NCBI RefSeq assembly: GCF_008710275.1
Contig: NZ_VYQE01000006.1
Location: 180,126-244,125, forward strand
Direction: 5' to 3'
Origin: Histidinibacterium aquaticum
Lineage (GTDB): Bacteria > Pseudomonadota > Alphaproteobacteria > Rhodobacterales > Rhodobacteraceae
Length of the DNA: 64,000 bases
The notes under the pieces: model-generated
What the model saw: only the letters and a program-made list of their open reading frames with translations
Told to the model about the DNA's origin: nothing
Database searches by the model: none
Position numbers and translations under genes: made by a program
Part shown: piece after piece, positions 34,380 to 43,773 of the stretch
How positions within the stretch are numbered: the stretch's first letter is position 1
Layout of the letters: each line of letters begins with the position of its first letter

Positions 34380-36281
34380 CTACCCTAGCGGCTCTCGCAG
34401 GACACCGGCTGGAGGAATGGGTCCGGCTTCCGTGTTGACCGGTTGGTCCGTGTGGTTGAACCAGAAGCGCTCGGTACCGGTCTCGCGGACCCGAACCCCT
34501 TCGGGAAGTCGACGGGTTCCCTGGCCCACACGCTCGGCGAGGTCTGAGACAAGCCGATCAAGCAGCTCCTCGTCGCCCCAGCCCCCCATGTAAGTCACCG
34601 ATCCCGTCCGCATCGCGACCGGGGCACCCTCAGTGGTCGCCAGTACGACCTCCGCGGCACCTTCAAGGTCTTCCGAATACCCCCAAATGCTGCCACCTCC
34701 AGAGACCGATCTCGTGAGTTCAGGCCGCAGACTTTCCACCCGGGAAACCAGCACGTCGAGCCCTGAAATGGCTGGCGGAAGCGGTCGGAGGATGGCGAAG
34801 TCCTCGTTGCGCGCCGCCGCACGCGGTCCGATCAGGACTTCCGCTCCGCAAGCCATCAGTCGCGCCTTCAATTCGTCGGACATGTGCATCAGCCCGGGGG
34901 CCAGGATCATGCGATACCCATCGAAATCGCCGGTCGGTGGCAGGATGTCGACCGAGAGACCAGCGCGGCGGAGCGCCCGGTAATGGTCCAGAACGAGATC
35001 AAAGTACGAGAGCTCGGCTCCATGAGGCTGAATCTCCCAAGCCCAGGAAGCGTCGTAATCGAAGATGAGGGCGACCGGCGCCTGCGCCTCCGCGACGTCC
35101 GGTGCGTCCGCGAGCTCTCGCGCGACCTGTTCGGCCTCGGCCATCGCGGGCGCGTCGACCAGATCGGCGCGCTGAAGGCCGGAGTGGAGTTGCTCCTGAG
35201 CGAATGGCAACTGCCGCCACCGGAAATAGCAGACAGCCTCTGCGCCGTGGGCGAAGGCTTCCCAGGTCCATAGGCGTACCATCCCGGGCAGCGGAGCGGG
35301 GTTGTGAGGGGCCCAGTTCACTGGGCCAGGTTGTTGCTCCATCACCCACCACCGTCCGCGCCCGGCCGAGCGATAGAGATCGTGGTGAAATGCCTGGAAA
35401 TCCGGGTCTCCCTGCCGGGAATAGCGGCGCTGCGTCGCCACCGTTACCCCAGCCCGATCCTCAAGGAAGCCGAGAGGATAGGAGTCCCATGTAACGATAT
35501 CCAGATCGCGGCCCACCTCGAAATGGTCGAACGCCGTCTCCCTGCCCATGTAATTGTGCGAGATGGGCGCGTCCGAGCGTGCACGAATGATCTCGACCTG
35601 CGCCCGGTTGAAACGCGCGACCTGCTCAGAGGAAAATCGGCGAAAAGCAAGCGAATGTGCCGGGTTTGGCTCAGTGACCGTGAGGATAGGAAGATCGATC
35701 TGGTCGAAACTGTCATACTCCATGGACCAGAAGACGTTTCCCCAGGCGTAGTTCAGCGACTCGATGGTCCCATAGCGCTCTCTTAGCCATCGACGGAACG
35801 CCTTGCTGGCGGCCGAAGAGTAGGAAATGACGGTATCATGGCATCCGTACTCGTTGTCAGTCTGCCATGCCGCGACATGGGGTGAACGCCCGTAGCGGTC
35901 CGCGAACAGCGTCACGATCCTCCGACATTCATCGAGGTACCCGTCGTGGGAAAAGCAGTAATGACGACGCGACCCGAACCCGCGCTGCCGGCCCTCGGCG
36001 TCTACAGCCAGCATGTCCGGATGACGGTCGAGCATCCAGCGCGGCGGCGTGGCCGTCGGGGTTCCGAGGACAACGGAAAGCCCGGCACGCCCCAGAACGT
36101 CAATCGCCTCGTCAAGCCACTCCCAGTCGAACATCTCTGGCCGTGGTTCTACCCTCTTCCACGCGAACTCACCGATCCGCACCCAGGTGAGGCCGGCCTT
36201 CACCATGCGCTGCGCGTCCTTTGCCCAGAGCTCGCGCGGCCAGTGTTCGGGGTAGTAGCAGGTGCCCAGGGCGCGCTTCAT
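34380..36281 (-). CDS. Beta-galactosidase, GH42
   Basis: A 633-residue glycoside hydrolase family 42 enzyme. It starts with the family sequence CYYPEHWPRELW and has the acid/base Glu144 in WQTDNEYG and the nucleophile Glu315 in WWVMEQQPG. A trimerisation domain follows at about 400-580 and a small beta domain ends the chain. GH42 enzymes release terminal galactose from beta-galactosides. No signal peptide, so it is cytoplasmic. It is encoded 112 bp after the alpha-galactosidase in the same direction, and both depend on the ABC transporter upstream. Confidence 0.92.
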   Translation of the reverse strand: MKRALGTCYYPEHWPRELWAKDAQRMVKAGLTWVRIGEFAWKRVEPRPEMFDWEWLDEAIDVLGRAGLSVVLGTPTATPPRWMLDRHPDMLAVDAEGRQRGFGSRRHYCFSHDGYLDECRRIVTLFADRYGRSPHVAAWQTDNEYGCHDTVISYSSAASKAFRRWLRERYGTIESLNYAWGNVFWSMEYDSFDQIDLPILTVTEPNPAHSLAFRRFSSEQVARFNRAQVEIIRARSDAPISHNYMGRETAFDHFEVGRDLDIVTWDSYPLGFLEDRAGVTVATQRRYSRQGDPDFQAFHHDLYRSAGRGRWWVMEQQPGPVNWAPHNPAPLPGMVRLWTWEAFAHGAEAVCYFRWRQLPFAQEQLHSGLQRADLVDAPAMAEAEQVARELADAPDVAEAQAPVALIFDYDASWAWEIQPHGAELSYFDLVLDHYRALRRAGLSVDILPPTGDFDGYRMILAPGLMHMSDELKARLMACGAEVLIGPRAAARNEDFAILRPLPPAISGLDVLVSRVESLRPELTRSVSGGGSIWGYSEDLEGAAEVVLATTEGAPVAMRTGSVTYMGGWGDEELLDRLVSDLAERVGQGTRRLPEGVRVRETGTERFWFNHTDQPVNTEAGPIPPAGVLREPLG

Positions 36282-36393
36282 CTCGCCTCCATTCGTTGTG
36301 TCGTCAGGGGTGTAATGGAACGGGTATACTCTCGCTTCCCGAACGCAGCAGTGATCTTCATGCGGAGCCGTTGGTGGTCTGAGACTCTCCCCG

Positions 36394-38478
36394 TCAAATA
36401 CGCCTTCCCTCGAGGACCCACATATGTTCGGGGAACGACCAAGGCAGGCATACCCCCTGCCCCATCAGGTATTGGCCAGAAAGCTCCAATGGCCCCTCCT
36501 TCAAAGCAGGGCTGCCGCGCGAGAGGTTTGGCAGGGAATCAGCTGCATTTCGCAGGGAGACCCTGTAACGCGCCCCGGGCTCAAGACCGGCGAGCCGCAG
36601 AGGGCGGGGGAGGATCTGCGATGAGGCGGCGGCCTGCCCTGCGAAGACCACGAACCGCTCGCCACCGTGCGCAACCTGCGCTTCGGCGACGAGAGCCGGG
36701 TCTGAACTGTCAAGCCTTAGGATATCGGCCTTCGTCATCCAGTCCCGGTTTTCCTTCCACCATGCAATCGCGTCCCGCAGCACTTCCGCCTCCTTGACGG
36801 TAAGTTCGGCCGGGTCCATTTCGAAACCCATATGCCGCTGTGCTGCGACCCAGGCGCGAAAGCGAATGTCGTGCACACGCCCGCTGGTGTGAGAGTGGCG
36901 CGGTCCAACGTGGCTTCCCGACACGGCGAGCGGAAGCAATAGCGACGCCTCGTGCTGGATCCGCAACCGCTCCAGCGCATCGTTTGAGTCGGAGAGCCAA
37001 ATGCGGTGCATGCGGCCGAGAATACCGAAATCGATCCGTCCGCCCCCGCTCGCGCAGCTCTCGAACTCCACCTCGGGATGCGCTGCGCGAAGCTTGTCGA
37101 TCAGGGCGTACGTCCCACGAACCTGTGATGCGTCCGGCTGCGGCAGCACACGGTTGTGGTCCCACTTCACGTACTCAATGTCGTGCTCTGACAGAATGCC
37201 GGACATTGCCTCGAACAAGTAATTGCGGACTTCTTCCCGCCCCATATCGAGAACCATCTGCCCCCGTCCCAGCACTTGGTCGGTACGGCCGAGCGCCCAG
37301 TCTCGGTGATTGCGATAAAGTTCGCTGTCAGGGTTCACCATCTCCGGCTCGAACCAGATCCCGAAGGTCATCCCGAGCTTCTTGACATGTGTGATCAGCG
37401 GTCCAAGCCCGTCGGGCCACTTGCGTCTATCGATCCACCAATCGCCAAGTGAAGACGTATCGTTGTCCCGTCTACCGAACCATCCATCGTCGAGCACAAA
37501 ACGCTCAGCTCCCAAGTCAGCCGCGCGGGTCGCGATGTCGCCGAGACGTTCCATCGAATGGCCGAAATAGACGGCTTCCCAGCAATTATAATGGACCGGT
37601 CGAGGGCGAGCCGGGTTCGGCCATGGGACAACTCGATCTCTCAGATAGCGTTGGAAGACGACGGCGCAGCCATTCAGACCGTAGTCAGACCGGCAGGCAA
37701 ATAGCGTTGCGGTCTCGAACCGTCGTCGAGCAGCAGATTCGGATTGAAAAGTATGGCCGAACTGGACCTGGCGCCGGCCATCGGGGAGCTCCTCGGCCAC
37801 CATCCGGTGTCCTCCAGACCAGCCGTAATGAAAAGCCTCTGCACGCCCCTGCGTATTGGTCGCTCCTGCTTCGGGCAGGTAGATAAGCGGCAGGTTCTCA
37901 TGACCCGTACGTCCGGTGCGACCTTCTCGAGACCTGATGCCGGCCGACCAGGGAACGCGCTGCGTCCGCATCTCACCGCACCACCGGCCGGCAAAATCGA
38001 TCATCTCGGTCCCAGCCTCGGACACAGGGAAGACCGGAGCCGCGAACCAGTCGACTACGGTCAGTTCCTCGGCCTCGAGATAGGCTCGCGCAGTGACCAT
38101 GCCGGTCGCAGAGTCCAGCCCGAACTCGCTCCAGTAGGTCAGTCCCAGAACCTCGTCGCGGTATGTCAGAGAGAGCGATGTCCCTTGAAACCAGTCTTCG
38201 GTGAACCTGAATCTCGGGCGGAGGGGCTTGCCTTGCGGGTTTCGCGCAAGGAGGCCAGGCTGACCCGGAAAGGACGCGCTCTCCTCCGGGCAGATCGACA
38301 GATCGGGATTCCGGTCGAGCATGCCGCCGGTCACGTCCCGCTGGGTCGCGCGAGCGATGACTTCCACCTCATCCGCCGCGATCGGCGGTCCCCAGTAGAC
38401 TATTTGCGGAAGCCCTTCAGATGTCGAGACAAGCAGCAGACTCTGCCGGTCGTCTTGGAGCATCCAGGACCGGGTCAT
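36394..38478 (-). CDS. Alpha-galactosidase, GH36
   Basis: A 694-residue glycoside hydrolase family 36 enzyme. Conserved segments are FVLDDGWFGRRD, the nucleophile region EYVKWDHNR, ESCASGGGRIDFGIL and the acid/base Asp in WLSDSNDALERL. It cleaves alpha-1,6-linked galactose, as in melibiose or raffinose. The start ATG 38478 overlaps the permease stop as ATGA, so translation is coupled; the frame to 38766 is the shadow of that permease. It lacks a signal peptide and works on imported sugar. Confidence 0.92.
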   Translation of the reverse strand: MTRSWMLQDDRQSLLLVSTSEGLPQIVYWGPPIAADEVEVIARATQRDVTGGMLDRNPDLSICPEESASFPGQPGLLARNPQGKPLRPRFRFTEDWFQGTSLSLTYRDEVLGLTYWSEFGLDSATGMVTARAYLEAEELTVVDWFAAPVFPVSEAGTEMIDFAGRWCGEMRTQRVPWSAGIRSREGRTGRTGHENLPLIYLPEAGATNTQGRAEAFHYGWSGGHRMVAEELPDGRRQVQFGHTFQSESAARRRFETATLFACRSDYGLNGCAVVFQRYLRDRVVPWPNPARPRPVHYNCWEAVYFGHSMERLGDIATRAADLGAERFVLDDGWFGRRDNDTSSLGDWWIDRRKWPDGLGPLITHVKKLGMTFGIWFEPEMVNPDSELYRNHRDWALGRTDQVLGRGQMVLDMGREEVRNYLFEAMSGILSEHDIEYVKWDHNRVLPQPDASQVRGTYALIDKLRAAHPEVEFESCASGGGRIDFGILGRMHRIWLSDSNDALERLRIQHEASLLLPLAVSGSHVGPRHSHTSGRVHDIRFRAWVAAQRHMGFEMDPAELTVKEAEVLRDAIAWWKENRDWMTKADILRLDSSDPALVAEAQVAHGGERFVVFAGQAAASSQILPRPLRLAGLEPGARYRVSLRNAADSLPNLSRGSPALKEGPLELSGQYLMGQGVCLPWSFPEHMWVLEGRRI

Positions 38479-39323
38479 TTCACTGCGCCAAGAGTGAGCC
38501 CCGCAATGAAGTGACGCTGCATCAGGAAGAACATTGCGACCGGGGGCAATGCCGCGACGATGCTCCCAGCGCTCATCAAGTGGTACGAGGCGCGGTACTG
38601 GGCATTGAAGCTTGTGATTCCGGCGGTAACGGGCTGGCTCTCCGCGCCTTGGGTGAGCACAACAGCCCAGAAATAGTCGTTCCAGATAAAGGTGAAAACC
38701 AGAACTGACAGAGCCGCAATCGCGGGCCGCATCAGCGGCAAAACCACGAACCAGAAGATGCGCCATTCGGCGACCCCTTCGACCCGCGCCGCCTCAATCA
38801 GTTCACGCGGCAGAGCACGAATGAAGTTGCGCATGAAAAGGGTGCAGAAACCAGTCTGGAACGCGACGTGGAAGAGCACGAGGCCCATCTTCGTATTGTA
38901 GAGGCCCAGTTCCAGCGTCAGGTCGCGAACGGGAACCATGAGGATCTGGAACGGAACGAAGTTTCCCGCCACGAACATGAAGAATATCCACAGGTTGCCT
39001 CGGAACTTGTAAACGCCCAAGGCGAAGCCAGTCATACAGGAGAGCGCCACCGCGCCGAGAACTGTCGGCACCGTGATCAGCACAGAATTCAGCAAGTACC
39101 GTGGCATGTCGCTCTCGAAGAAGACTTTGCCGTAGTTCTCTGCCCCTTCGAAGGATGACGGCATCCCCCAGTAGTTTCCCGCTGTGAAATCTGCTCCCGG
39201 CTTGATCGAGAAGAAGGCCACCGCGAGTAGCGGTGCGAGCCAAAGGAGCAGGACAACCGGTATCAGCGATTGATACGTGGTCTGGGCTCCGCGGGATGAC
39301 TGCTGGATCGGTCTCGGAAACAT
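38475..39323 (-). CDS. Carbohydrate ABC transporter permease (MalG type)
   Basis: A 282-residue inner-membrane protein with six helices and the EAA loop EAARVEGVAEWRIFWFVVLP that contacts the ATPase. It pairs with the MalF-type permease encoded upstream. The start ATG 39323 follows GTGGAGG; the extension to 39356 has no support. It forms an ATGA overlap with the alpha-galactosidase gene. Confidence 0.92.
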   Translation of the reverse strand: MFPRPIQQSSRGAQTTYQSLIPVVLLLWLAPLLAVAFFSIKPGADFTAGNYWGMPSSFEGAENYGKVFFESDMPRYLLNSVLITVPTVLGAVALSCMTGFALGVYKFRGNLWIFFMFVAGNFVPFQILMVPVRDLTLELGLYNTKMGLVLFHVAFQTGFCTLFMRNFIRALPRELIEAARVEGVAEWRIFWFVVLPLMRPAIAALSVLVFTFIWNDYFWAVVLTQGAESQPVTAGITSFNAQYRASYHLMSAGSIVAALPPVAMFFLMQRHFIAGLTLGAVK

Positions 39324-39389
39324 GTCAGTGCCTCCACTCGGGGTCCCGAGTGCCAAAACGGAATACTATGGCTTCAAAGAAGATCGTCT

Positions 39390-40319
39390 TCACGGCATCC
39401 GCTCCTGGCGCCACATCGACCAGAGGAAGTAGCCAATGAAGAGCAGCATGATCATGAAGAGAACGACAGCAATCGCAGCGCCGTATCCCATGCGGAAGCC
39501 ATATTCCGACAGTGCCTTCTCGAACATGTAGAACGAGAGAACTCGGGTGGAGCCGAACGGCCCACCATTCGTCATAATCGAGATCAGGTCGAACGAGCGC
39601 AACGCGCCAATGATAGTCACGACGAAGGCGATGAATGTCGCTGGGCGCAGCTGCGGCAGGATCACGAACCATAGCATGCGCCACCGCTTTGCCCCGTCCA
39701 GCCGGGCGGCTTCGACCTGCTCAGGGTCCACCGCATTGAGCCCGGTGAGATAGAGGATCATGCAGTAGGCGATCTGCGGCCAGAGGCCGGCGGCGATAAT
39801 GCCGTAGGTCGCAAGCCGAGGATCGCCGAGTACATTCACTGGTCCGAGACCGATCGCCTCCAGGGTGACGTTAAGCAAACCAAAGGTCGGATCGTAAAAC
39901 CATGTGAATACGAGACCGACGACGACCTGCGAAATCACGAACGGAAAGAAGAAGAGCGACTTGTAGATTCGGATCCCAGTCACCGTCTGATTGAGAAACA
40001 GCGCGATGAAGAGGCCGCCCGGGATCGCGAGGAGATAGAGCAATAACCACTTGAGATTATTGACGAGCGACACCTCGAAGGCCGGGTCCGTCGACAACTC
40101 GCGATAGTTCTCAAGACCAATGAACTCCCGCGCGCCCAAACCGTCCCACCGATAGAAGGAGATCTGGAAGCTTTCGAGGACTGGGAAGATCACGTAAACG
40201 AGGAAGAAGAGGACGCCGGGCGCGAGAAACATCAGGGGTGCCAACCGCATCCGATTGCGTCTGACCCAGCCGGGACCGCCCTCGTCTGCATGGGTGTCAG
40301 GCAACGTGGCCGTCGTCAT
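39390..40319 (-). CDS. Carbohydrate ABC transporter permease (MalF/UgpA type)
   Basis: A 309-residue inner-membrane protein with six helices. The EAA motif reads EAARLDGAKRWRMLWFVILP at about residues 210-230. A cytoplasmic tail of about 25 residues precedes the first helix. It follows the binding-protein gene after about 105 bp containing a stem-loop. Confidence 0.92.
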   Translation of the reverse strand: MTTATLPDTHADEGGPGWVRRNRMRLAPLMFLAPGVLFFLVYVIFPVLESFQISFYRWDGLGAREFIGLENYRELSTDPAFEVSLVNNLKWLLLYLLAIPGGLFIALFLNQTVTGIRIYKSLFFFPFVISQVVVGLVFTWFYDPTFGLLNVTLEAIGLGPVNVLGDPRLATYGIIAAGLWPQIAYCMILYLTGLNAVDPEQVEAARLDGAKRWRMLWFVILPQLRPATFIAFVVTIIGALRSFDLISIMTNGGPFGSTRVLSFYMFEKALSEYGFRMGYGAAIAVVLFMIMLLFIGYFLWSMWRQERMP

Positions 40320-40389
40320 CGCAGTCTCTCCGGCAGGTGTGGCCCCGCGCCGTATATCGAAATGGCCCGGGGGCTTTTCTGCGATCCGA

Positions 40390-40408
40390 CCGGCGCTGAC
40401 AGCGCCGG
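40390..40408 (-). other. mRNA stem-loop between binding protein and first permease genes
   Basis: CCGGCGCT (40390-40397) pairs perfectly with AGCGCCGG (40401-40408) around GAC. It fits the hairpins that protect binding-protein mRNA and reduce downstream expression in sugar ABC operons. Confidence 0.6.
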
Positions 40409-40424
40409 CCGGTCGGGGTGGAGC

Positions 40425-41699
40425 TCAGTAGATCCGCTGCCTCGCCTGTTCCAGCCGCTGCAGGATGTCGTCGAGGTTGTCGGGGAAGACCATGAACTCC
40501 TGGAACCCCTCCATCGCGACCGAGGCCATTTCGGCGGGCGCGTCACGATCGAAAAACTGCGCAAGTCCGCCAGGAGCCCCCGAAGACAGGAGCTCGAAAC
40601 CCTCCTGGAGCATCTCGTCATCGCCGACCGAAGCCGCGGAGTTCACCGGAAGCTGCCCCAGTCCATCGGCCGCATTGATCCGCGTCTGGTTCTCGGCAGA
40701 GACGACGAAACGGAGGAATTCGCGTGCCGCCTCCTTGTTGTCCGCTCCTGAAGGAATGTGGAAGGTATCCGTAGGAGCTTCCTCGGCCATTTCCACGTCA
40801 GGGTTGATCGCTGGGAACTGGTAGAAGTCGAGCTGATCGTCCGTCAGTCCGGCTTCTCGCATTGGCGCGACGGCGAAGTTGCCCATGAGGTAAGCCGCTG
40901 CATCGCCGTTCACCATGAAGGGCAGCGCTTCCTGCCAGCTGTAGGACTGATGGTTGTCGATGTAGGCCCCCATGTTGATGAGCTCCCGCCAGTTTGCGAA
41001 AGTCTCGCGCACACGGTCATCGGTCCACGGAATCTCCCCTGCAGTCAGCTGCATGTGGAAATCATAGCCGTGAGTCCGGAGGTTGATATAGTCGAACCAT
41101 CCGGCAGCCGTCCAAAGGAACTTGGTTCCGATGGCGAAGCACTTGCGCCCGGAATCGATCAGCGCCTGACAGTTGGACTTGAGCGTCTCCCAATCCTGCG
41201 GTTCTTCGAGACCGAGTTCCTCATAGATGTCCTCGCGGTAATAAACTCCCCACTGGTAGTAGGTGTAAGGCACGCCCCATTGCTTGCCGTCGAGCGTCAA
41301 AGCCCCTTCGGTCGAAGCCAGATTCTCTTGGATTTCCGGTTCGTCCCACAGGTCGGAGACATCCTCGAAAAGCCCCGCGTCGACATAGGGGCGCATCCGG
41401 TTGGCCGCGTACCAGTTAGCCACGTCCGGCGGATCAGCTGACAGGAAGTTCCGGATCTGGGTCTTGTAGGCCTCTCGGTCGATAATCGTCACTTCGACAT
41501 CGAGATTGGGATGCATCTCGTCGAACCGCGCGGCCATATCTTCCATGACGGCGCGGGGCGCCGGGTTGGACATGTCCGAGAAGATCGTGAGCGTCCCGGA
41601 AAGGTCCGACCCATTCCCATTCTCCTGCGCAGCCGCCGGCATCGCCACGGCGCTCGAGATGGCGACCACTGCCGCAGCCGTCCGTTTGGTCATTTGCAT
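40425..41699 (-). CDS. Sugar ABC transporter extracellular solute-binding protein
   Basis: A 424-residue periplasmic receptor with a signal peptide (MTKRTAAAVVAISSAVAMP, cleavage after AAA). The mature part has the family-1 binding fold, with LTIFSDMSNPAPRAVMEDMA at the start and AWFDYINLRTHGYDFH in the middle. It delivers its sugar, by context a galactoside, to the MalF/MalG pair. The start could be 41699 or the second ATG at 41693. It is the first gene of the minus-strand sugar operon and is divergent from the IclR gene. Confidence 0.9.
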   Translation of the reverse strand: MQMTKRTAAAVVAISSAVAMPAAAQENGNGSDLSGTLTIFSDMSNPAPRAVMEDMAARFDEMHPNLDVEVTIIDREAYKTQIRNFLSADPPDVANWYAANRMRPYVDAGLFEDVSDLWDEPEIQENLASTEGALTLDGKQWGVPYTYYQWGVYYREDIYEELGLEEPQDWETLKSNCQALIDSGRKCFAIGTKFLWTAAGWFDYINLRTHGYDFHMQLTAGEIPWTDDRVRETFANWRELINMGAYIDNHQSYSWQEALPFMVNGDAAAYLMGNFAVAPMREAGLTDDQLDFYQFPAINPDVEMAEEAPTDTFHIPSGADNKEAAREFLRFVVSAENQTRINAADGLGQLPVNSAASVGDDEMLQEGFELLSSGAPGGLAQFFDRDAPAEMASVAMEGFQEFMVFPDNLDDILQRLEQARQRIY

Positions 41700-41836
41700 T
41701 TGACTTCCTCCCTGAGTTCATTGGGTGCTGGTTCCATTATCTGGAAACGTATGTCCAACTATTGAAACAATAGCTCGCATCGCGGTAACTCTGTCAACAC
41801 CCGCAGGTGAACCCTTTGGGCGGGAGGAGAACGGCG
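41700..41836. promoter_or_regulatory. Divergent promoter region with two palindromes
   Basis: This gap serves the sugar operon (minus) and the IclR gene (plus). TTCCA-TTATC-TGGAA lies at 41732-41746 and CTATTG-AAA-CAATAG at 41759-41773, both perfect. They are reasonable operators for the IclR regulator. Confidence 0.55.
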
Positions 41837-42625
41837 ATGGACGATCACCTCAGGACGGGACGAAGCGAAGGAACGGTAGGCAAGGCGCTCGACGCGCTCG
41901 ACCTGGTCTGTGCGCAGGACCGTCCGGTGCGGTTTAGCGAACTGTTGCCGCTGTCGCCCTGGCCCAAGGGCACCCTTTACCGCCTACTTCAAACGCTCGT
42001 GAAACAAGGAATGCTCCATGTCGAGCCCGAGACGGGAAGCTACACGCCCGGTCTGCGCCTCGTGCAGCTTGCGCATTCAGCCTGGCGAAAGAGTTCGCTT
42101 GCCCCGATCGCCCGCCCCCACCTCGATGCGCTCTCTGGGAAAGTCGGAGAAACGATTCATCTCGCTCAGCTTGATCGCGGGCAGGTTCTCTATGTGGAGA
42201 AGCGCAATGCGCGCCACCCTCTGCCCATGTTCTCCGAAGCCGGAAAGGTCGGGCCCGGGTACTGCACAGGGGTCGGAAAGGCCATGCTTGCCCACCTCCC
42301 CGACAGAGAACGTTGCGCTGCGCTCCAACTTCAGGCGTTCCACCCGCATACGGCACAGACGATCACCTCCGCCGAAGAGCTAGAAATTGAGCTCGCGAAG
42401 GTCCGCGAAGAGGGGATCGCTTTCGATCGCGAGGAACATGAGCCCGGTATCGTTTGCGTCGCCGCCCCGATTTTGTCGCCCACCGGTCGCGTGCTGGGCG
42501 GTCTTTCTGTGACCACCTCGACGGCCCGACGGCCGCTTGAGGACCTCGCGACACTCGCACCATTGCTGCGCGAGACCGCGGAAATGATCGCCGAGGATGC
42601 TGCTGACTGGCAGTTTCCCGGCTGA
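41837..42625 (+). CDS. IclR family transcriptional regulator
   Basis: A 262-residue regulator with a winged helix at about residues 10-70 (VGKALDALDLVCAQDRPVRF, WPKGTLYRLLQTLVKQGML) and an effector domain with KVGPGYCTGVGKAMLAHLP and the C-terminal GIVCVAAPILSPTGRVLGGL. The start ATG 41837 has GGGAGGAG upstream. It is divergent from the sugar ABC operon and 23 bp upstream of the ATPase gene, so it probably controls both transcripts in response to a galactoside or its product. Confidence 0.9.
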   Translation: MDDHLRTGRSEGTVGKALDALDLVCAQDRPVRFSELLPLSPWPKGTLYRLLQTLVKQGMLHVEPETGSYTPGLRLVQLAHSAWRKSSLAPIARPHLDALSGKVGETIHLAQLDRGQVLYVEKRNARHPLPMFSEAGKVGPGYCTGVGKAMLAHLPDRERCAALQLQAFHPHTAQTITSAEELEIELAKVREEGIAFDREEHEPGIVCVAAPILSPTGRVLGGLSVTTSTARRPLEDLATLAPLLRETAEMIAEDAADWQFPG

Positions 42626-42648
42626 CACACGGCTCGAGGAGGAGCGAG

Positions 42649-43710
42649 ATGAGCGGAGTGGCGCTTGAAAAGGTCGTCAAGAAGTACGGCGACGCGGAGG
42701 TCATACACGGAGTGGACCTCGAGATAGGCGAAGGCGAGTTCTGCGTCTTTGTCGGCCCGTCGGGTTGTGGCAAGTCCACGTTGCTGCGGATGATCGCGGG
42801 GCTTGAAGAGACGACCGAGGGCAAGATCTCTATCGGCAGCAGGGACGTTACGCATGTCGATGCCGCCGACCGGCAAGTCGCCATGGTCTTTCAGACCTAT
42901 GCGCTCTACCCTCATATGAGCGTGGCCGAAAACATGGGCTTCGGCTTGCGGATGACAGGCCATCCCAAGAGCGAAATACACGAGAAAGTCAACGAGGCGG
43001 CACGGATCCTTCAACTCGAGAACCTTCTGGACCGAAAGCCCAAGGCGCTGTCGGGGGGCCAGCGTCAGCGTGTTGCGATTGGGCGTGCAATCGTCCGGGG
43101 GCCGGAGGTCTTTCTTTTTGACGAACCGCTGTCGAATCTCGACGCGGAACTCCGGGTGGACATGCGGGTCGAGATTGCGCGGCTGCACAAGGACATCGGC
43201 GCGACGATGATTTATGTCACGCACGACCAGGTCGAGGCGATGACGCTTGCCGACAAGATCGTGGTGCTCCGGGCGGGGCACATCGAGCAAATCGGCAGCC
43301 CCATGGAGCTCTATGCCAATCCGAACAATCGGTTCGTCGCGGGATTCATCGGCTCTCCCGCCATGAACTTCATCGACGGCCACGTCAAAAACGGACAGGT
43401 TCATGCGCCCCTCCTTGGCGAAGATCCTATCGGTGCAAACGTCGACCTGCCGAGCGAGGGGACTCGGGTCCTCGTGGGCGTCAGACCCCAACATCTCTCG
43501 GTCTCTCAAGGCCCCTCCCCGCTTCGTCTCGATATCCGCGAGCGTCTTGGCAGTGTCGCGTACGACTATCTCGTCGACGGCCAAGGCGCCCGGATCGTGG
43601 TAGAGACGCAGCCGGACGAAACGATCCCCGAGGGAACAGAGGTCGCCCTGCACTACGACGCCGAGCAAATCTACCTCTTCGACGCCGAGACGGAGGCGCG
43701 GCTGCGGTAG
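42649..43710 (+). CDS. Sugar ABC transporter ATP-binding protein (MalK/UgpC type)
   Basis: A 353-residue ATPase. Walker A GPSGCGKST, Q-loop VFQTYALYPHMSV, signature LSGGQRQRVAIGRA, Walker B VFLFDEPLSNLD and the switch His (YVTHDQVEAM) are all present, followed by a TOBE domain of about 110 residues. It energises the MalF/MalG permeases encoded on the other side of the IclR gene, completing the importer. Confidence 0.93.
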   Translation: MSGVALEKVVKKYGDAEVIHGVDLEIGEGEFCVFVGPSGCGKSTLLRMIAGLEETTEGKISIGSRDVTHVDAADRQVAMVFQTYALYPHMSVAENMGFGLRMTGHPKSEIHEKVNEAARILQLENLLDRKPKALSGGQRQRVAIGRAIVRGPEVFLFDEPLSNLDAELRVDMRVEIARLHKDIGATMIYVTHDQVEAMTLADKIVVLRAGHIEQIGSPMELYANPNNRFVAGFIGSPAMNFIDGHVKNGQVHAPLLGEDPIGANVDLPSEGTRVLVGVRPQHLSVSQGPSPLRLDIRERLGSVAYDYLVDGQGARIVVETQPDETIPEGTEVALHYDAEQIYLFDAETEARLR

Positions 43711-43773
43711 CGCTCTGTCCGTCCGCGGACCAATAACGTGGTCCGTCACTGCTCCTTTTCTGAAGACCCCCAT

